Assembly (NCBI GenBank): GCA_030411725.1
Contig: MU839840.1
Span: forward strand, 682,001 to 746,000
Reading direction: 5' to 3'
Source: Echria macrotheca
Taxonomy: Eukaryota > Ascomycota > Sordariomycetes > Sordariales > Schizotheciaceae
DNA length: 64,000 nucleotides
The notes below the pieces were generated by a model, which saw only the letters and a program-made list of their open reading frames with translations, was not told where the DNA came from and made no database searches. The stretch's first letter is position 1; each line of letters begins with the position of its first letter. Made by a program: the position numbers and the translations under genes. Positions 54,947 to 64,000 of this stretch are shown in pieces.

Positions 54947-56154
54947 ATGGCATCTCCGTGGTTCTGGCGGCGGCTGTTTGTCGCCCTCCTCTGGGTGCAG
55001 TCGACCATCGCCGCTGTGGCCTTCACCAACACCGAATTTGATGTCCAAATCGGAAAACCGTTCACCCTCACCTGGACGGGCGCATCCGGATCTGTCACCA
55101 TTACGCTGCAGGACGCCTCGAGCGGCACGAGCAACCTAAAAACCGTCCTGACGGTTGTCTGTAGGTTTCTCTCCCAGATATCTGGTAAACCCACCAACGA
55201 AGCGATCAGCAAGCACACAGAGCACATCGTATACTTGGACCCCGCCGTCCTCGCTGTCGTCCGGCACCTATGCCTTCAAGATCGCCGACGTGGCGGGCGA
55301 TACGGTGACGACAGACTATTCGGCTACCTTCCCGATCGTCGGCGTGGTATGTTTCGCACTCAAGGGCCCAGCGGCGATGCTAATGACGGCGAAAGGCACA
55401 AACAACGCCTTCACCAACGCCTTCGCCAACCCCAACGTCCACGCCGAAGACGTCGCCAGCTTCGATGACGCCCGCGCCTCAGACTCCGGTCGCGACGAGC
55501 CCCAGTGTTCCACCGCCCCAAGTCCTGCCGAGCGCGTCGGATACCCCTTCCCAGCCAGGGGCATCCCCTTCACCCGACAGTCCATCCAGCCCCTCTGGCT
55601 CTTCCGGGTCGTCGGGCTCGTCTGGATCACCGGGAACCTCCAATCCATCAACTCCCGGCTCTTCAGGCAGCGGATCCAGCTCCTCCCAAGCCGACGGGGG
55701 AAGCAGTAGCTCGAGCAGCTCCGGCTCTTCGTCTTCTGATGGTGGTCTCAGCGCCGCAGCAAAGGCTGGAATCGGTGCGGGGGCGGGCGTTCTTGGGCTC
55801 TTTTTGATTGTGGCCGTTGCCTACTTTTTCTACCGACGAGGCAAAGCCGCAGGCGCGAAGGGCAGTGTAGCTCCTGATAACGACGAAGACGGTGGGATAG
55901 CCGAGCTAGGCGGCGCGATGAAAGTCGGCGGCCCGCATGCGGAGCTGGGCGTCGGGAGCAACGAGAAGCCGCCGGTCGAGTTGGGCGGGAAGGGGAGGGT
56001 CGAGATGGCGGCGACCGAGTCTTCGGTGTCGCCCGCGTCCCCATTTGCCGGTTATGTGTATCCTTCGGCGGGCGCGGTCGAGCTGGGGGCGCATCCGCCT
56101 TCGTATCCGGCCGAACTGGGCGGTGGCTTCTCTGGGGAGGGGTATCGAAGGTGA
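54947..56154 (+). CDS. KRE9/KNH-like wall protein with membrane anchor and repeat tail
   Basis: Three exons, 54947-55160, 55210-55346 and 55396-56154, encode 369 aa; both introns are 49 nt. A signal peptide (FWRRLFVALLWVQSTIAAV) is followed by a compact extracellular domain with FDVQIGKPFTLTWTGASGSVTITLQ and TSYTWTPPSSLSSGTYAFKIAD, the Ser-Thr-rich GPI-anchored/KRE9-KNH1 N-terminal fold linked to beta-1,6-glucan wall synthesis. A Pro/Thr/Ser stalk of about 110 residues leads to one membrane helix (GIGAGAGVLGLFLIVAVAYFFY). The cytosolic tail repeats an AELG/VELGG motif four to five times. The second exon boundary rests on the acceptor GCGATCAG, the only one that avoids a stop. A membrane-spanning helix instead of a GPI tail makes a wall-stress sensor-like role possible, but this is inference. 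Confidence 0.8.
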
Positions 56155-56824
56155 GACTCGAGGGATGGGATCTTGATGGGTTGGAAAGGAAGTCTTGCGG
56201 GGGGAGGGGTGGAGCCGGCAGTCGCGATAACGGCGCCACGACCGACATAGAGTTCGGGCTAGTGCTGGGCTGTTGTGTCAACTAGATACTAATGCCAGTC
56301 AGGAGCGTCAGCTACAGGTTTGAAGCCAAGTGATCGGGGAGTGCAGTACCTATCTCTCCATCAACGGGTGACATCCGGGGTGGGTGTAGGACATGTCCAA
56401 CAAAGTTGTCTCGGGTGGTGAGTTGGGGGGCATCAACCGCCTGGAGTGACCGCGTTAGCTTCTCGTTAGTGCAGCGGACGGGCGACGTTTATTGGATGAG
56501 GGATGGCACGCCAGCGCTCACCTAAAACGTCACTCCCGATGACGGTGAGGCGTCACGGAGAGGCAAGCCACGTGGTGGTTGCTCCTTCCATTTCTGTGAC
56601 TTTGGCGGGCCGGCCAAATCTATCTGCAGAGTCATGGGAGGTTTCCCTCCTCCATCTTCCATCCCGCGACAAACCACGCAAAAAGCAGCCCCCAAGAGAC
56701 GGCGTCTTTGTGCAATTCACGGTAGGTCCATCATCTCACTAGACTCAGCTGCTTTGGAATTTAATTTAATTTAATTTAATTTTTTTGTGTTGTTTTGATC
56801 GCTAACTTTCCTTTTGCAGTCAAG
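56155..56824. other. Intergenic with probable 5'UTR intron of next gene
   Basis: This is the promoter and leader of the coiled-coil gene. It contains GTAGGT at 56722 and a strong branch/acceptor (GCTAACTTTCCTTTTGCAG) ending at 56819, five bases before the ATG. This suggests a 98-nt leader intron. Confidence 0.55.
56758..56782. repeat. AATTT pentanucleotide microsatellite
   Basis: Four to five copies of TTTAA/AATTT lie inside the probable leader intron, followed by a T-run. Confidence 0.8.
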
Positions 56825-58866
56825 ATGTTGGTGCGCGCGCCGAATAACCAGGCCGGCGGCGTCGTGAACAACGACCCCCTTCACAACGATACCGGAAAAC
56901 GCATCAATACCCCCAAGGACCAAGCTGAAGAACTCGTGAAGATAGGAGAATGCGACTCTTGGCTGGCAGATGGTCTGCTGGACATTCGCCAGTCACTTGG
57001 ACCTTTCCACAAGCAAACACGTCAGATCGAGAAGAGAGCGAATTTGCAAGATTCTGCGAAGAAGGTAGAGAATAAGGACAAGGAGCCAGCAAACGTCAGA
57101 GCCGCTCTGTTCGGGGCCAGAGAGAACGTGAAGCGGTAAGGTGTAAAACCCCAACAGTCCTGGCGAGACTAACTTCTGTGACATCCAGATCCGAGTCTAC
57201 CACGACCAGTGAGCTTAAAAAGCTCCAGGCCGAGAGCGCCAAAAACAGCGCCATAATCTCGAAACTTCGAGACCAACAAATGAAAGATCTCCACGAATGT
57301 TATAAGGAGTCCTTGGGAGCCAAGAACGCGCTGCTTCATCAGGTCCGGCAAGCGCATGCGACAGCTATGGCGCTCAGAGACCAGCAGATGGAGGACCTCC
57401 AGAATTCTCACCACAGGGCATTGGAAGTCATGAAGCGGCAAATCACAGACCTCCAAGATATTCACGAAAAGGCGATGACAGGCAAGAACTCGCAGCTCGA
57501 GAAACTCCAACAGTCACATGCGACAGCCTTAACGCTCAAGGAGCGACAGATCGGTGATCTTGAGGCCCGGATCGCCGAATACAAGGAGGAGTTCGGAATG
57601 CTCAACTGTCTCCAGGAGGAGTTGATGGCAAAAGAGCGGGATTTTGAGTCGATGAAGCTCCAGTTCTGTGAAGAGCTCGATGCCAAAGAACTCGATCTGA
57701 CCATTGCTCGACAAGATCGGGAAATTCTCAAGCAGAGGTGCCATACACTAGATCTCAATTACAACGTCGCCCGCAGCCAACTCACCGAGTCCGTGTGGGA
57801 GCTGAAGCGAGAAAAGGAGCTGGCTGATACGCATATACAGAAGACCATGCAGCGAGCCAACGAGCAGGTAAAGGAAGTGACAGAGCAGGCAGACAGGAGA
57901 GTCCAGGAGGCTAAGGATGAGGCCGACAAGTGGCTTACCAAGGCAGAAATGCTAGAAGAACAGCTGGAACAACTTCAAGATGAGACGCGCATTCAAGTGG
58001 CCGGCTACCTCCAACATACATCGGCATGGACTGCCTCGCTTGTGCAGCCGACAGACCAAGGTTCCGATCTCTGGCTGGAACTAGCGGGTCTCGCGATGAA
58101 GGCTCCGATGGTGAGACCTCCGATTCCCGAGCTGAGATACTGGCGCATCGACGACGCTTGGGGATTCTCGAGCGAGATCGCCCCCCGCCAATACGCAGGG
58201 GGGCTCATGGTTGAGCTCTTCGGCTCTATCAAATCGGGTTGCTGGATGGGAGGCAGTGCGCAGGAAGCTCTGCGCAGTTTAACCAAGGATGCGGTCTCAT
58301 TTGAGAAGCTCAACTTCACAGTTGTTACTGGCTTCATCGACACCTTTCTGAGCGTGGCCAAGGCGAAGCAGATGGTGAGCAGCTGCGAGGCCCTTACGTT
58401 TTGCATCGGCATGTATCAGCTCATCGCCTTGGTCAAGAAACGGGAGGCCAGCAATCGCGAATACACCGACGATACCTTGAAAGCCATTTTATATAAGGTA
58501 GTCGGAACTCGGTTCCTCCATGGCCTTGAAGATGGTGATATGGCGAGTCTACTTCCCGGGCCATCTTTGACGGACAGGGTGGCGAGCACAGCAGTCGTTG
58601 TACACGATGACGACGCTTTTGTTCGTGGTGAGCGGGTCATTATCAAGATCGGCCTTCGGGATAGATCGTTGCGCGTTATTTCTCGGGACAGAGTATTGCG
58701 TCCCAAATCAGGCAGGGTGGTAATTCGAGCGCCATCCAACCAGCGTGGACTAATAGTTCGCATTGGAATGGGCCCGAAGGCGATAGTTTGGTGGACAGAA
58801 ACTGCTTCTTGGCGAGGCACGCAAACTCAGGTGTGCGAGCTCGACAGGGGGACAGAGGAGGTCTAG
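56825..58866 (+). CDS. Orphan coiled-coil protein
   Basis: Exons 56825-57135 and 57189-58866 encode 662 aa; the 53-nt intron has GTAAGG donor and a GACTAAC branch. Residues 1-105 are polar. From about 106 to 385 there is a nearly unbroken coiled coil, with ALRDQQMEDLQNSHHRALE-type heptads repeating (LRDQQMKDLHE, MKRQITDLQDIHEKAM, LKERQIGDLEARIAEYKEE), then more irregular helices with Glu/Lys. The C-terminal 275 residues are globular: LWLELAGLAMKAP, PELRYWRIDDAWGFSSEI, then KLNFTVVTGFIDTFLSVAKAK and a final basic beta-rich part. I do not recognise this domain. The layout (coil plus globular end) suits a scaffold or cytoskeletal/organellar adaptor, but no function should be assigned. A 5'UTR intron probably precedes the ATG. 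Confidence 0.8.
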
Positions 58867-60246
58867 GGAGAGTTCGCGGAAGATTGTACGGTCGAATGCG
58901 TGGTCAATCTGGTTGTCGCCATATGATATCTGGGATGTCAAGGTGAACTTTGTCACAGAAATGGGCCTGTGGAGGCAGAGAATACAACAAGATTGCCTCT
59001 GAAATGTGTGTGTGTGGTCAGGACTCGGAGAATTGGTGAGAGGGCTTGCTTTCAAACCCGGGGCTATGCGTTCGTGATACTGTCTTGCTGGGTTGTTACC
59101 TGCATGTGGCTGTGGCAGCATGGAAGCTGTAGTACGTAGTAGGTAGCTAGGTAGCTAGTCTAGGTGGCCAGAACCCCGGTATGGAGGTACTTACATAATC
59201 ACAGGCACAGCAGTGAATATGAACAGGGCTGGAGTCACTCTGGATGGCCTCCTGAAGCTGAAATATGTTTTCCCGAGGTGGGCTGGTAACTAGGTGGGCA
59301 GCAGTCATGATTGAGTCAGCCAAGTCACCGCGCAATTACGTCATTTCAGTCTGTCGTAAGTGGTTTTATGTCTGTTTCAACTCCTTTGATCTGGTTTTGT
59401 TGCCTACCTATCAAATGTTGTCTATCGTATTGGTTTTGTGACTAGTCGGCTGAAGGTGTGTGGTCGATAGGTATCCATGGGCGCGGCTGGGTTGGGGTCG
59501 TTTAAACTGAGCATGGGATTTTGAGGCTGGGCTTGGGGTTTATGAGAATTGATATGAGACTTATGAGATTGGGCTGAAGTTTTTTTATGGGTTCTGAGAA
59601 GGTCATTGATGAGGTGAGAATAGATCTGGAGTGCTTGTCCTTGAGACTGGACCGGGAGTTTTGTGCGGAGCGAGCCTCGTGGTTGTTGTCGTGACTGGGC
59701 TGATCTCACGTCTTGTTTACTTCGTCGATTTATACTGTGAACATGTCTTATTACTGTGAGGTTTCAGACCTGATTCCCTGACTTAGGTATGTTGACCTTG
59801 GGATAAGGGGGGTAAACTATTTCTGTCTCTCATGAACGGTCATCATCCGGGCGGTCTTGGGCGTCTCGAACTCAACTTCTTCCCCCCTCTTCTCCTCTAA
59901 GAACTGCGTAATTTGGAAGGAAGAAACCACACTGTCCGAGCTTGCGGCAGGAGGGCTGTGCATGCGATTGAGTGGCTTGATTTTGTCGTCTGTGATAGGC
60001 CGCCCAGATCGAGAGCGGCAGGCAGACTTGTGTGGCGGAGCGAATTCGGGTTCGGAGGCCTGAAATGGTTTTAAGCGAGAGACGTGCTGGAGACTTTTGG
60101 TCTATTCACCTCCATCTCAATTTGTTCACTTGGTTTCAGAGCATATTGTTCTTCACCCCCCTGGCTTCTTCCCCATTCCCTTCGCTACTCCGGCGAGTTT
60201 TTTTTTGAAGACGATGTCGATACCTTGAGAAAGTGACAGAGCCCAA
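58867..60246. other. Intergenic stretch (1.4 kb)
   Basis: This is the 3' flank of the coiled-coil gene and the promoter of the membrane protein. It holds GTAGGTAGCTAG repeats at 59135-59160, a TG-rich degenerate stretch (59500-59600), and a long C/T-rich leader. A 95-aa minus-strand frame (59422-59709) has no support. Confidence 0.4.
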
Positions 60247-62238
60247 ATGACAATCCAATTCGGCGCCGCCCGAAACGAATCAGTATGGCAGCCCGAGCCC
60301 GGCGGCCGCGGGACCTACTCGCTGCTCTCGTCGTGTCTCGTCACCATGATCCTCTGCGTCTGGACGGCCGTGCACCTGAATATCCCAGGGCCGGAGCTTG
60401 AGCCAGAGGACCCATGTTTCATCTCCAAATGGAGGCGATGGCGAAGATTTATCCCTCAGTCCCAGACGTCCCGAAAGATCGGGTGGCTCACCATTGGCCT
60501 GTTCGCGCCCGAGATCATCGCCTGGACGGCTTTCGAGCAGCGCCGGGAGGCCAAGGATCTATATCGAGAGATGAGAAAAAAGCTCGGAGAGGGGTCTCGG
60601 GCGAGACAGGCTAGTCGATTAACGAGACTAAAGGGCTGGATTCCTCGGTGGTTGGCGATAGGAAGAAAGAAGGAAGAAGAAGATGTGGAAAAGGGAAACA
60701 GTGGATCCGATGATAACATCGAGCGGAACACGGCATCCGGGACTCCGACCGAAGAACCCTCGGAACGCGACATGAAGCGGAGATACCAGTGGACGATGAC
60801 ACACAGCTACTACGCCAGTATGGGCGGTTTCGTCTTCGACACCAGTGTGATCGGCTCTGGCGCCGACTTCCTCCCACGCAGCAAACGGATGACACTGACG
60901 AACCGTGGTCTGCTCTGTCTGACGGAAACGGTGCCGCATCTGCTGCCTAACATCTCGGTGGCACAGATCAGGGACAAGAGCAAGGCGAATCGACTGGCCA
61001 AAACCATTGTCACGCTCCAGGCATCGTGGTTTGCTGCCCAGTGCATCTCACGCTTAGCGCTGGGCATGACTATCAGCCTTCTGGAGCTGAACACATTCGC
61101 CCATGCCATCTGCGCCCTGATTGCCTACGCGCTGTGGTGGGACAAGCCGCTCGACGTTGAGGAGCCCACGCTCATAGAAGGCCCCGACGCTGAGCTCGTG
61201 TGTGCCGCGATAGCCATGCGGACATCTGTAGGCCTTCAGCTCTTCTACAAACTACACGAGGACACAGCCGGTCGGCACCCGGATCACTCTCTCCACCCGA
61301 GCATGGTGTACTGGCCATCTGTCGGCGACGAATACGCGGATGACAGGGTAAAGCGCGGCGTTACTGGTTTCATGCAACGTGGCTCCGACGGTATGCCCTT
61401 GGAAATATGTCCCACTGTACCCCCAGACCGGCTGGACAATTTGACCGCCTTCAGATTGTACATGGGGCAGAGTCTTTTCAATTTCGCTTTAATCCGCCAT
61501 CACCTTGAATTTGATCTCAGGAGCTGCGCTGTCGACCACGGCTTACTGGCTATGGGGCGTCCCTATGTCGAGATCGACTCGGACCACTTATTGCTACTTC
61601 GACTCGCAAATGATGGCTACGTCAAGTATCCCGGCCTGGCTCCCGACGTGGCGGGCGGGCGTGGTGGGATGCGGGGGTGTTTGGCTTCCTATCGGACAAG
61701 AAACTGGCCCACGGGGCATGGTACGGGAACCGAGGCTGAGACGTCAACGGTTCTTTTCAGTTTATTTTTTGCCGGACTGGCCTACGGGGGTCTGCATCTC
61801 CTGGCGTGGAGCCCTCCGGTGAGAACAGCGGCCGAAACTACGATCTTGCGTGTCTCGGGAGTTTCTATCATTGTTTATGGGGCGTTTCCGCTACTTGGCT
61901 GGTGGCTCAACCAGGTGTTTTGGAAAGAGATCCAGCAAGCTGTCAGTCAGTGGCAGATCTACAAGACATCGCCCTATTATGTTAAAGGCTTCTATTTCAA
62001 ATTTTCTTGGCTTATTCGCAATTACTTGCCCGGCGGCCAGTTCCTTTACGACGTTTATGTCAGATTCGGTCGCACAATAGTAGTGAGCCTGGTGCTCACC
62101 TCCATCGGAGCCGGTACACTTCTTTATGTTGTGTCGAGGGTGTACCTCGTGGTGGAATGCTTCATCAGTCTCGGAAGGCTGCCGGCATCTGTGTTCGAGA
62201 CTCCGGTCTGGTCGCAGTATTTACCTCACGTGAACTGA
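60247..62238 (+). CDS. Multi-pass membrane protein of a fungal orphan family
   Basis: This is a single-exon gene of 663 aa. After a short lead, GRGTYSLLSSCLVTMILCVWTAVHLNIPGP matches a widespread but uncharacterised fungal family whose first segment ends in a conserved HxNxP. A second helix (KIGWLTIGLFAPEIIAWTAFEQ) leads to a basic cytosolic loop with an acidic low-complexity part (KKEEEDVEKGNSGSDDN). YQWTMTHSYYASMGGFVFD, ADFLPRSKRMTLTNRGLLCL, ELNTFAHAICALIAYALWWDKP and a C-terminal helix cluster (LFFAGLAYGGLHLLAW, VSGVSIIVYGAFPLLGWW, TIVVSLVLTSIGAGTLLYVV) follow. The WWDKPL motif is also a family mark. Function is unknown. It lies beside the disordered right-edge stretch, where an antisense frame overlaps its last 74 bp. 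Confidence 0.85.
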   Translation: MTIQFGAARNESVWQPEPGGRGTYSLLSSCLVTMILCVWTAVHLNIPGPELEPEDPCFISKWRRWRRFIPQSQTSRKIGWLTIGLFAPEIIAWTAFEQRREAKDLYREMRKKLGEGSRARQASRLTRLKGWIPRWLAIGRKKEEEDVEKGNSGSDDNIERNTASGTPTEEPSERDMKRRYQWTMTHSYYASMGGFVFDTSVIGSGADFLPRSKRMTLTNRGLLCLTETVPHLLPNISVAQIRDKSKANRLAKTIVTLQASWFAAQCISRLALGMTISLLELNTFAHAICALIAYALWWDKPLDVEEPTLIEGPDAELVCAAIAMRTSVGLQLFYKLHEDTAGRHPDHSLHPSMVYWPSVGDEYADDRVKRGVTGFMQRGSDGMPLEICPTVPPDRLDNLTAFRLYMGQSLFNFALIRHHLEFDLRSCAVDHGLLAMGRPYVEIDSDHLLLLRLANDGYVKYPGLAPDVAGGRGGMRGCLASYRTRNWPTGHGTGTEAETSTVLFSLFFAGLAYGGLHLLAWSPPVRTAAETTILRVSGVSIIVYGAFPLLGWWLNQVFWKEIQQAVSQWQIYKTSPYYVKGFYFKFSWLIRNYLPGGQFLYDVYVRFGRTIVVSLVLTSIGAGTLLYVVSRVYLVVECFISLGRLPASVFETPVWSQYLPHVN

Positions 62239-62742
62239 ACTTGAGGTTGGCAAATGGTAGAGTTTGTGAAATAGAAACGAATAGAGCGGATTCGGTTGAG
62301 ATATTCATCATGAAGATGAATGCTGATGACGTAATGGGTTGTAGTGAACCAAGGAGTGCCAGGTATTTCTTATAATGGGTGTGCAAGTTTCCGATTCGCT
62401 TTAGATCGGCAATGATGCTAAGGATCTCTTCTTCAAAGGACTGGACATTTGCGCTTGCCGTCTTCGTGATGGTGGTGTCTTGGTGTATTAGTGATGATGG
62501 TTCGTGTAGGTCATTCTGCGTGCCTTTATCTTCGCTAGCTATATCTCGGTAGTTTTCGTCGACGGTGCTGGCCGCAAACTCCTTCCCAAGTGCGTCTAAG
62601 GCCTGAAAGGAAAGACCATGTGAGAGCGGATCCTCCCAGTCACTATCGAAATTATCTGAGAGAATATCGTCGGAATCCAAGTCAGCAAAGTCCGGGATAT
62701 CGCTATGAACTTGGAAAGATTTATCGAGATCGGCCTCCAGTT
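62165..62742 (-). CDS. Possible terminal exon of an unrecognised gene, or gene fragment
   Basis: On the minus strand an open frame reads DLDSDDILSDNFDSDWEDPLSH, then EKDF-like acidic segments and a helix, VQSFEEEILSIIADLKRIG-NLHTHYKKYLALLGSL, ending at 62165. There is no ATG near its start, but CTAACCATTCCCATAG ending at 62743 is a good branch/acceptor, so an upstream exon is expected. The acidic start plus amphipathic helix looks like protein rather than noise and is lower in GC than its neighbours. The helix pattern recalls fungal regulatory or NLR-type N-terminal regions, though too weakly to name one. It overlaps the end of the membrane-protein gene on the other strand by 74 bp. The upstream exon was not found, so it may be a relic. 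Confidence 0.35.
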
Positions 62743-63064
62743 CTATGGGAATGGTTAGGTAAAAGAGATGCTGTTGGATTGGTATGTTTGCGCTGCAAGA
62801 GCGATAGCTCTGGCATCCAACTGACTATCACATGGAAGTTGAAGAAACTGCCCATTCCTGCGGCCACGTCTCAAAAATTGTTTATAGTTTGCGCTACTGC
62901 CGCTATCTTGATCACGGGGTCGATCTTGACATCATTTCTGGCAATAGCTGCGATTGAGTTTGCACTTATTAGCAATATGCGTTCACTCGACCGAGAGAAG
63001 CCGCGTCCCTTCTGTCGGATTCTGGGTCTTTGCCAGGGAATAGATTGTGTGTCAATTGGTGGTA

Positions 63065-63094
63065 CTGGCCCAGCCGGGGTGCTGGCTGGGCCAG
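63065..63094. repeat. GC-rich hairpin, 11-bp perfect arms
   Basis: CTGGCCCAGCC and GGCTGGGCCAG flank an 8-base loop. There is no T-run behind it and no gene end nearby. It could be part of a small inverted-repeat element. Confidence 0.6.
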
Positions 63095-63493
63095 GTCTAT
63101 CTATATCTATCCTATTCCTTTGTTTCTGAATGCCTTCATCTTCCTGACTGAGTCCTCTTTGACTCAGTTGCATGCCTCCTTGATTCAGTTGCCTGCAAGT
63201 AAACAAAGAGCTCCAAGGTGTCTTGCATCACTGGCGGCCTTTGGGCCTTTGCCCATCAGGGTGCCTGCATCTTCACACCTTCTACCTAGGTGCTTTATGC
63301 CGGCTGCGGCTGCTTGGGCGGATCAACGGGAACACAAAAATAGAAAAAGTTCACAGGACTAATGCGCTTCACCCACGCTTTTTTTTTTCTTTTTTCGGAA
63401 CAGACTCGTCTGTTTCTCTACCACACATGAAATGAAGATATGGCTAAAACATGTCGAAAAAACCGTTTAACATTATCTAACGAGAAAGAAGTG

Positions 63494-63655
63494 TACCTAG
63501 CTCTTCAGTATCAGGGGAGAGTGCCCACCGTTTCGCAGCGCCAGTTGGCATCTTCCGGGAAGCGCTCGCTTCGATACCTAGGTACCGACCTTTCGGGCGA
63601 CGTGCCCATCGCTTCGCAGCGCGGGCTAGCGACGCGAGCTCGAAGCTTCACAAGG
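63494..63655. repeat. Imperfect tandem duplication, 81-nt period
   Basis: TACCTAG recurs at 63494 and 63575, and GTGCCCAYCGYTTCGCAGCG recurs at 63521 and 63602. The spacing is 81 nt, a multiple of three, and both copies fall in one open frame (63440-63691) as VPTVSQRQLASS and VPIASQRGLATR. Confidence 0.65.
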
Positions 63656-64000
63656 AGAAGTGCGCGAGGGTGGCAAACTCTTGCAGCTTGAAATAGAGCT
63701 TTTCGGAAGAGCTATACTTGGTTGTGAAGAGTGGGTAACCGCTGGAGTTACAAATACCTTAGATGGGTCCGACCACTGCGACAGTACAAACGGACTTTCT
63801 CTTCTAAAAACTGAGCGTCGGCTCTGACGCCGATCCTTCGTCGATGGCCTTCAGGGCGATCTTGGTCTACTACAGGGCGTTTGATAGAGGTGTCCCCCCC
63901 TTTTCCGTACGCATCCCCTTAAAGATAATTCTTTCGCCTACATCCTCAAATATAAGCGTTTTGGCATCTTAGCAATGCTAGGAGGGCCTTTAATAAGGGC

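Larger units (their letters stand above)
62743..64000. other. Right-edge low-information stretch
   Basis: I see no complete gene. It includes an 11-bp perfect hairpin at 63065-63094, a short repeat (GACTCAGTTGCATGCC / GATTCAGTTGCCTGC at 63162 and 63183), a T-run near 63380, and the 81-nt duplication. Composition is lower in GC and irregular, as in a decayed element, but no transposase or terminal repeat is recognisable. Confidence 0.4.

Noticed and set aside
62590..63129. 179-codon plus-strand frame at the right edge
   Set aside because: It is antisense to the more protein-like acidic exon and mixed in composition; its hydrophobic end crosses the GC-rich hairpin.

Overview
This window is nuclear DNA of a filamentous ascomycete, most likely a Sordariomycete. 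The evidence is the short introns (about 42-72 nt, many with a CTAAC- or CTGAC-like branch site), compact genes on both strands, a HET-domain gene, a homologue of the Neurospora blue-light gene bli-3, and many GPI or secreted cysteine-rich proteins. I recognise about 24 protein-coding genes. I see no rRNA, no tRNA that I can defend, no CRISPR-like array and no intact transposon.

Left part (1-21 kb): the 3' end of a tRNA dimethylguanosine methyltransferase (TRM1), a lipid kinase (DAG/sphingoid-base kinase fold), an ABC-F ATPase, a small secreted Cys/His-rich protein, a hexose-type MFS transporter, a small acidic protein, a CAP59/CMT1-type (GT69) mannosyltransferase, a GPI-anchored cysteine-rich protein and an F-box-like protein with a leucine-zipper-like N-terminus.

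Central part (22-32 kb): a dense housekeeping block. bli-3 and DPH5 converge with 29 bp between stop codons. DPH5 and the tri-snRNP gene SNU23 diverge from a 204-bp promoter. UBC7 and ALG1 converge, and ALG1 and the MSC2-type zinc transporter diverge. The mitochondrial carnitine/acylcarnitine carrier follows and has two CCGAGG (FarA/FarB-type) sites upstream. ALG1, UBC7, GPI8 and probably MSC2 all act at the ER or early secretory pathway; I treat this as coincidence, not as a cluster.

Right part (33-64 kb): an MFS transporter with a long proline-rich tail, an F-box protein, a HET-domain protein, a large histidine phosphatase, GPI8 and a TFIIIC90-type subunit. A gene-poor 5-kb stretch follows. 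After it come a KRE9/KNH-like membrane-anchored wall protein, an orphan coiled-coil protein and an orphan multi-pass membrane protein. The last 1.7 kb holds only fragments, a GC-rich hairpin and an 81-nt duplication.

Most genes needed intron placement by eye. The exon boundaries in the entries restore both reading frame and family motifs. Two introns are GC-AG type, and several are multiples of three that unspliced reading frames hide. I found no self-evident new multi-gene system. The best candidates for new biology are the orphan proteins and the gene-structure oddities listed under findings.
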